Below, piece after piece: positions 59,711-64,000 of a stretch of DNA of 64,000 nt. The first letter of the stretch is position 1. The number at the start of each line of letters is the position of its first letter. A model generated the notes under the pieces. The model saw nothing but the letters and a program-made list of their open reading frames with translations. It had not been told where the DNA came from and ran no database searches. The stretch is from Hellea balneolensis DSM 19091 (GTDB lineage: Bacteria; Pseudomonadota; Alphaproteobacteria; Caulobacterales; Maricaulaceae): contig NZ_AUAC01000002.1 in the NCBI RefSeq assembly GCF_000428525.1, positions 620,001 through 684,000 of the forward strand, in the 5' to 3' direction. Position numbers and translations under genes: made by a program.

Positions 59711-60526
59711 TCACACTCTGATTAAGTGCCCCCCCCCCCAATTTGCTGGGCGCTTTTCTAAGAATGCCGAAACACCTTCCTGTGCATGTTCATTCATCAT
59801 ATTTTCAACCATAACATTTGAGCAATACTCATAGGCCTGAGCTAGAGGCATTTCAGTTTGAGTGTAAAACGCCCCCTTGCCTATTGACAGAACCGCGCTT
59901 GATTTTGACATTATCTTTTTAGCAATTTCTGACGTTGTTAAAGCCAGGTCGTCACTCTCCACAACTCGGTTTAGAAGTCCAATATTTTGTGCATGACCTG
60001 CGCTTATCATATCCCCAGTTAAGAGCATTTCCATGGCGTGCTTATGAGTAACATTTCTAGAGAGAGCGACCATAGGCGTGGAACAAAATAAGCCGATATT
60101 GACTCCGGGTGTTGCAAATCGAGACGTCCTAGAGGCATAGGCCAAATCGCAGCTTGCAATGAGCTGACATCCCGCCGCAGTAGCAACACCATCAATTTGC
60201 GCTATAACGGGCTTAGAGTTTTTAACAATGGCTTGCATAACCGACGCACATAAATTCATAAGCTCTTGAAAAAAAGCTAAACCGCCGTCTTCAGACTTTC
60301 TGGCAATAGTAATTTCTTTTAGATCGTGGCCCGCACTAAACACTGGGCCATTCGCTGTAATTAAAACGACTTTAATAGCTTTGTTGTCATGAGCTCCCTT
60401 TAGCTCAGCAAGCAATTTCTGCAGAAGGGATTTGGAAAGTGCATTTCGACGAGAACTATCATTTAAAGTCAGCCTAAGAATTCCATTTTCCAAGCCAGTA
60501 AGTAGAATATCAGAATTTATTTCCAT
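59711..60526 (-). CDS. Enoyl-CoA hydratase/isomerase family protein
   Basis: 271-residue crotonase-fold enzyme. 'VVLITANGPVFSAGHDLKEI' forms the first oxyanion-hole segment and 'AQIDGVATAAGCQLIASCDLAYAS' the second; 'RFATPGVNIGLFCSTPMVALSR' is typical of the ECHDC3-like group. In that group the usual catalytic Glu pair is not obvious, so hydratase activity is not certain. The last residues 'NWGGGHLIRV' are encoded by an 11-G tract (59729-59739) prone to slippage. Confidence 0.85.
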   Translation of the reverse strand: MEINSDILLTGLENGILRLTLNDSSRRNALSKSLLQKLLAELKGAHDNKAIKVVLITANGPVFSAGHDLKEITIARKSEDGGLAFFQELMNLCASVMQAIVKNSKPVIAQIDGVATAAGCQLIASCDLAYASRTSRFATPGVNIGLFCSTPMVALSRNVTHKHAMEMLLTGDMISAGHAQNIGLLNRVVESDDLALTTSEIAKKIMSKSSAVLSIGKGAFYTQTEMPLAQAYEYCSNVMVENMMNEHAQEGVSAFLEKRPANWGGGHLIRV

Positions 60527-60612
60527 GAATAAATGCCTTATTTTAGGGCCGTATATGAGGTATATTTTCTATCTGCGAAATATAACTATGAAATGTTAGG
60601 CTTTGACCACCT

Positions 60613-61437
60613 CTAAATACGAGACTCATCTTGTCTAAATTGCAAAACTCTACGAGCTTTTTTTACAACGGGCTCTTCAATAAATTTACCATCTAGTAAA
60701 ACAACATTTCCATGTGATGCCTCAAAAGCTTCAATCACGCGTTTGGCATAACTAATTTCAGTATCAGATGATTCCAAAGCTCTATGAATAGAGTCTATTT
60801 GAGCTGGATGAATAGCGCTTCTAGCAAGGATGCCTACAGACTTGGCCTTGCGTGTAGAGGCTTCGCAGTCCTCTAAATTATGCACGTCGATATGTGGGGT
60901 ATCAAAAAGCAAGACATCATGAGCATTGGCACTAGCGACAAGCTTGGACCGACCATATAAATGTGTACTCCACTGCAAATCACAATTAACATCACTGGCA
61001 TAGTCAACAGCGCCGTACATGCCGAGCTTCACGCGGGCATGACTGAAAATATCGCTGCAATTCACCAACCCTTTTGCACTTTCAATAATCGCAAAAAACG
61101 GTCCTGATACAGCGGGTATTTTGTTATCCAAATCAACAATGTCCTGCAGTGAGCCCACCTTAGGAACCATTACGAAAGGAAGGTTTAGATTGGCCTCTGA
61201 CAGGGCCGTTATATCTTTTTGGCCGGTTTCAGTATCAACAGGATTAATACGCAAGCTCACATGCGTGTGTTGTGTCTCCTTCAACCATGAGAAGACGTCA
61301 TTGCGTGCACTGTCCTTAGCAGCAGGCCCGACTGCATCCTCCAGATCGATACAAACCAGATCGGCCCCTGCATTGCAGGCTTTTTCAAATCTATCGGAAC
61401 GATTGCCCGGAACAAAAAGCTGGCTGCGATAATACAC
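60613..61437 (-). CDS. HpcH/HpaI aldolase / citrate lyase beta-like protein (CitE-like)
   Basis: 274 residues. 'YYRSQLFVPGNRSDRFEKACNAGADLVCIDLEDAVGPAAKDSAR' is the conserved CitE start (Arg and acidic metal site), followed by 'LRINPVDTETGQKDITAL', 'FFAIIESAKGLVNCSDI' and 'GMYGAVDYASDVN'. Relatives cleave malyl-, citramalyl- or similar 3-hydroxyacyl-CoA esters. It shares one base with the thiolase gene, so it is in the same operon. Substrate unknown. Confidence 0.88.
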   Translation of the reverse strand: MYYRSQLFVPGNRSDRFEKACNAGADLVCIDLEDAVGPAAKDSARNDVFSWLKETQHTHVSLRINPVDTETGQKDITALSEANLNLPFVMVPKVGSLQDIVDLDNKIPAVSGPFFAIIESAKGLVNCSDIFSHARVKLGMYGAVDYASDVNCDLQWSTHLYGRSKLVASANAHDVLLFDTPHIDVHNLEDCEASTRKAKSVGILARSAIHPAQIDSIHRALESSDTEISYAKRVIEAFEASHGNVVLLDGKFIEEPVVKKARRVLQFRQDESRI

Positions 61438-62615
61438 TAAATGCGCCTAAGGCAAACCGCCGTCGCTTCGCCGCCGCCAATGCAAAGACTCGCAACGCCT
61501 GTTTTGGCATCGCGTTTTTCCATCATTGCGATGAGGGTTGTCATAATCCGAGCTCCTGAGGCCCCGATAGGATGACCAAGTACACAGCCGCCACCATTGA
61601 CGTTAACTTTTTCATGATTGAGTCCAAGTTCTTGCATTGCAATCATAGGGACTACGGCAAAGGCTTCATTAATTTCCCAAAGGTCGACATCAGCAGCCTC
61701 CCAATTAGCTTTCTTGAGCGCCTTTTTCATTGCATGCACAGGGGCCGTAGTGAAATAGGCCGGCGCATGAGCGTGGGCTGCGTGCGAGACGATTTCGGCG
61801 AGAATTTTATGCCCTCCCTTTTGAGCTTCTGATTTCCGCATCAAAACAAGCGCCGCCGCGCCGTCATTAATGGAGGATGCATTCGCCGCTGTAACAGTCC
61901 CGTCCTTGGTAAAGACAGCCCGCAGGCTTGGAATTTTTTCGGGGCGCGCATTTCTAGGGCCCTCATCCTCGCTCACAACGGTATCCCCTTTACGGCCTTT
62001 AACGGTAACAGGCGTAAGCTCGCGGTCAAAGTCACCGCTCTCTTGTGCGGCTTTGGCACGGCGTACGGATTCTATGGCATAGGCGTCCTGTTGCTCGCGT
62101 GTAAATTGATATTCTTTTGCAATCATATCAGCAAAGACACCCATAGCGTCCCCCTCATAGGCATCCGTCAAGCCATCATACATCATGCTATCAATCATCT
62201 TAGCATCCCCCATGCGCGCTCCGGCCCTTGCGCTTGGCATCAGATACGGCGCGCGGGTCATATTCTCCATCCCGCCCGCAACTGCTACATCAATAGAACC
62301 CGCCTTAATCGCATCGTGCGCCATAATAACTGCCTGCATACCACTGCCGCACATCTTATTGACGGTTGTGGCTTCGGCATGCTCACCAAGCCCCGCATAG
62401 ATAGCGGCTTGACGCGCAGGCGCCTGCCCCTGGCCTGCCGGCAAAACACAGCCCATTATGGTTTGCTCAACTTTATCGGCAGACATGCCTGCCTCATCCA
62501 TGGCGGCCTTAATAGCCACCGCGCCAAGTTTCGGGGCTGACACGGTTGAAAACGCTCCTTGAAAAGCGCCCATGGGTGTGCGGGCCATACCTACTATGAC
62601 GACTGGATCAGACAT
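61437..62615 (-). CDS. Acetyl-CoA C-acetyltransferase (thiolase)
   Basis: 392-residue thiolase. The nucleophile lies in 'VNKMCGSGMQAVIMAHD', the His in 'NVNGGCVLGHPIGASGAR' and the second Cys in 'GVASLCIGGGEATAVC'. It joins or splits acetoacetyl-CoA or 3-ketoacyl-CoA. Together with the two CoA transferase subunits it forms a ketone-body/3-oxoacid degradation set; it lies 9 bp after scoB. Confidence 0.95.
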   Translation of the reverse strand: MSDPVVIVGMARTPMGAFQGAFSTVSAPKLGAVAIKAAMDEAGMSADKVEQTIMGCVLPAGQGQAPARQAAIYAGLGEHAEATTVNKMCGSGMQAVIMAHDAIKAGSIDVAVAGGMENMTRAPYLMPSARAGARMGDAKMIDSMMYDGLTDAYEGDAMGVFADMIAKEYQFTREQQDAYAIESVRRAKAAQESGDFDRELTPVTVKGRKGDTVVSEDEGPRNARPEKIPSLRAVFTKDGTVTAANASSINDGAAALVLMRKSEAQKGGHKILAEIVSHAAHAHAPAYFTTAPVHAMKKALKKANWEAADVDLWEINEAFAVVPMIAMQELGLNHEKVNVNGGGCVLGHPIGASGARIMTTLIAMMEKRDAKTGVASLCIGGGEATAVCLRRI

Positions 62616-62624
62616 TATATACCC

Positions 62625-63263
62625 CTATTCAAAAACAATATCGGCTTCGGTTTTAGACTTAACTTCATCAACGATCACATCCGGCGCAAGCTCTCGTAAT
62701 CGAAAGCGCTTTTGACCATGCCCGCGATCAAACACGCCTAAATCTGTAATGACCATGTGGATGCAGTTTTTACCTGTCAGCGGCAAAGTACATTCTTTGA
62801 GAAACTTACTCTCACCTCGTTTATTAGTATGGTCAAACAAAGCGATACAGCGCTTCACCCCTGCGACCAAATCCATAGCGCCACCCATGCCTTTGACCAT
62901 CTTACCCGGTATCATCCAATTGGCGATGTCCCCATTTTCAGCCACTTCCATCGCGCCCAAAATCGACAAGTCTATATGCCCGCCGCGTATCATCGCAAAG
63001 CTGGTCGCGCTGTCAAAAAAGCTTGATTTAGGCAAAGTTGTAATCGTCTGCTTACCCGCATTAATAAGGTCAGCATCCTCTTCACCCGCATACGGAAAAG
63101 GCCCCATGCCGAGCATACCATTTTCGCTCTGCAAAGTGACATCCATCCCGTCCGGAATATGGTTTGCGACCAAAGTCGGAATCCCAATGCCGAGATTAAC
63201 ATAAAACCCGTCTTCAAGCTCCTGCGCCGCACGGGCAGCCATTTCATCGCGTGTCCAAGCCAT
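62625..63263 (-). CDS. scoB: 3-oxoacid CoA-transferase subunit B
   Basis: 212 residues. 'MAARAAQELEDGFYVNLGIGIPTLVANHIP' and the catalytic Glu in 'LQSENGMLGMGPFP' define subunit B of succinyl-CoA:3-ketoacid CoA transferase. 'GGHIDLSILGAMEV' and 'PGKMVKGMGGAMDLV' are also typical. It shares one base with scoA. Confidence 0.95.
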   Translation of the reverse strand: MAWTRDEMAARAAQELEDGFYVNLGIGIPTLVANHIPDGMDVTLQSENGMLGMGPFPYAGEEDADLINAGKQTITTLPKSSFFDSATSFAMIRGGHIDLSILGAMEVAENGDIANWMIPGKMVKGMGGAMDLVAGVKRCIALFDHTNKRGESKFLKECTLPLTGKNCIHMVITDLGVFDRGHGQKRFRLRELAPDVIVDEVKSKTEADIVFE

Positions 63264-63964
63264 TATGTGCTCCTCTCGCGTGTCGTCAGCTGTTCAATAC
63301 GTTTCTCACATTCAGCTTCGATAATCCGCTGTACGAAAATACCGGGCGTGTGAATAAAGTTGGGATAAAGCGTGCCGACGGGGACAATCTCGTCCACTTC
63401 GGCCACCGTCACCTTACCAGCCATCGCCATCATGGGGGAGAAGTTTCGTGCGGTGGCTTTGAAAGTCAGGTTTCCTTCCGCATCTCCCTTCCAAGCTTTA
63501 ATAATGGAAAGATCTGCCTTTAGCCCTGTTTCCATGATATAAGCTTCACCCTCAAAGTCTTTATGTTCTTTGCCTTGCGCGATAAGCGTGCCGACACCTG
63601 TTTTGGTATAAAACCCCGGAATACCTGCCCCGCCTGCGCGGATTCGTTCAGCGAGAGTGCCTTGCGGATTGAATTCAAGCTCTAACTCTCCGCCCAGATA
63701 TTGGCGCTCAAATTCTTTATTCTCGCCAACATAAGAACTGACCATTTTTTTAATCTGCCGCGTTTCCAAAAGCTGCCCAAGGCCAAAACCGTCAACGCCC
63801 GCATTGTTGGAAATCACCGTGAGGTCTTTTGCGCCGCTATCGCGCAAGGCCACAATCAAGTTCTCTGCTATACCGCAAAGACCAAATCCGCCACTCATCA
63901 CCGTCATGCCATTTAGGGTTAAGCCCTCTAAAGCAGTACTAGCCGTTTTATAAATTTTACTCAC
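63263..63964 (-). CDS. scoA: 3-oxoacid CoA-transferase subunit A
   Basis: 233 residues. 'TVMSGGFGLCGIAENLIVALRDSGAKDLTVISNNAGVDGFGLGQLL' and 'GELELEFNPQGTLAERIRAGGAGIPGFYTKTGVGT' are the signatures of subunit A. The pair transfers CoA between succinyl-CoA and acetoacetate or a related 3-oxoacid such as 3-oxoadipate. First gene of the minus-strand scoA-scoB-thiolase-citE-like group visible here; a promoter would lie at the window edge. Confidence 0.95.
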   Translation of the reverse strand: MSKIYKTASTALEGLTLNGMTVMSGGFGLCGIAENLIVALRDSGAKDLTVISNNAGVDGFGLGQLLETRQIKKMVSSYVGENKEFERQYLGGELELEFNPQGTLAERIRAGGAGIPGFYTKTGVGTLIAQGKEHKDFEGEAYIMETGLKADLSIIKAWKGDAEGNLTFKATARNFSPMMAMAGKVTVAEVDEIVPVGTLYPNFIHTPGIFVQRIIEAECEKRIEQLTTRERST

Positions 63965-64000
63965 CTAACCCTCACCTAGTGCCGAAATTCCACTTCGCAG

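Overview
The window looks like a chromosomal segment of an alphaproteobacterium, probably of the Caulobacterales/Hyphomonadales side. This is an inference from the alphaproteobacterial style of the genes (mraZ-rsmH-ftsL-ftsI block, ScoAB-type CoA transferase, long TonB receptor), the intermediate base composition and the alphaproteobacterial flavour of the conjugation module. No 16S rRNA gene is present, so the genus cannot be read.

Layout. (1) Positions 1-3143, minus strand, hold the start of the division/cell-wall cluster (mraZ, rsmH, ftsL and the 5' part of ftsI), with three phased MraZ boxes upstream. (2) 3370-11034 hold an M3 peptidase lipoprotein, a small membrane protein, RNase P RNA (rnpB, minus strand) and a three-gene operon (amidohydrolase lipoprotein, bile-acid-symporter-family transporter, N-acyl-D-amino-acid deacylase). 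(3) 11059-12430 is a complete IS110-family (IS1111-type) insertion sequence whose long non-coding 3' end probably encodes its guide (bridge/seek) RNA. (4) 12580-18936 hold two orphan genes, a DUF917 protein carrying a lipoprotein signal, a secreted protein built of 34 uninterrupted hexapeptide repeats, a DUF442 phosphatase/sulfurtransferase-like protein and transketolase. (5) tRNA-Phe(GAA) at 19244-19319 is followed by a ~27.7 kb conjugative element, 19320 to about 47015.

The element carries a Trb-type (P-type) type IV secretion operon (traG, copG-like, trbB-C-D-E-J-L-F-G-I) with its DUF2274/DUF736/AlpA-like tail. It also has a VirD2-like relaxase with DUF3363, TraF protease, DUF2840, a DUF6499/DUF2285-type regulator and a ParB-like protein, and a tightly overlapped antirestriction operon (ardC, ardA and four small unknowns). 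Cargo includes a Y-family polymerase with an altered catalytic motif coupled to a zinc-ribbon protein, an HNH-type protein and an inverted array of DUF736 gene copies. No integrase gene was found in the window, so its mobility is uncertain.

(6) 47222-63964 form a catabolic island. It contains a lipoprotein version of a tryptophan-tryptophylquinone (TTQ) amine dehydrogenase (mauB-mauE-mauD-mauA) with two c-type cytochromes and an aldehyde dehydrogenase, then an acyl-CoA ligase and an aromatic-acid-type MFS transporter. Next come a TonB receptor with a divergent TetR regulator, then enoyl-CoA hydratase, a citrate-lyase-like protein, a thiolase and both subunits of a 3-oxoacid CoA transferase. 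Read together, the genes suggest uptake of an amine, periplasmic oxidative deamination to an aldehyde, oxidation to the acid, CoA activation and beta-oxidation-like breakdown. A near-identical palindromic operator lies in front of mauB and of the MFS gene, so these two units are probably co-regulated.

The most interesting points are the membrane-anchored TTQ amine dehydrogenase cluster and its shared operator, the Y-family polymerase with SIDK in place of SIDE plus its overlapping zinc-ribbon partner, the perfect hexad-repeat protein, the DUF736 inverted duplication array, and the large nested palindrome in front of ardC, which could be a single-strand promoter.
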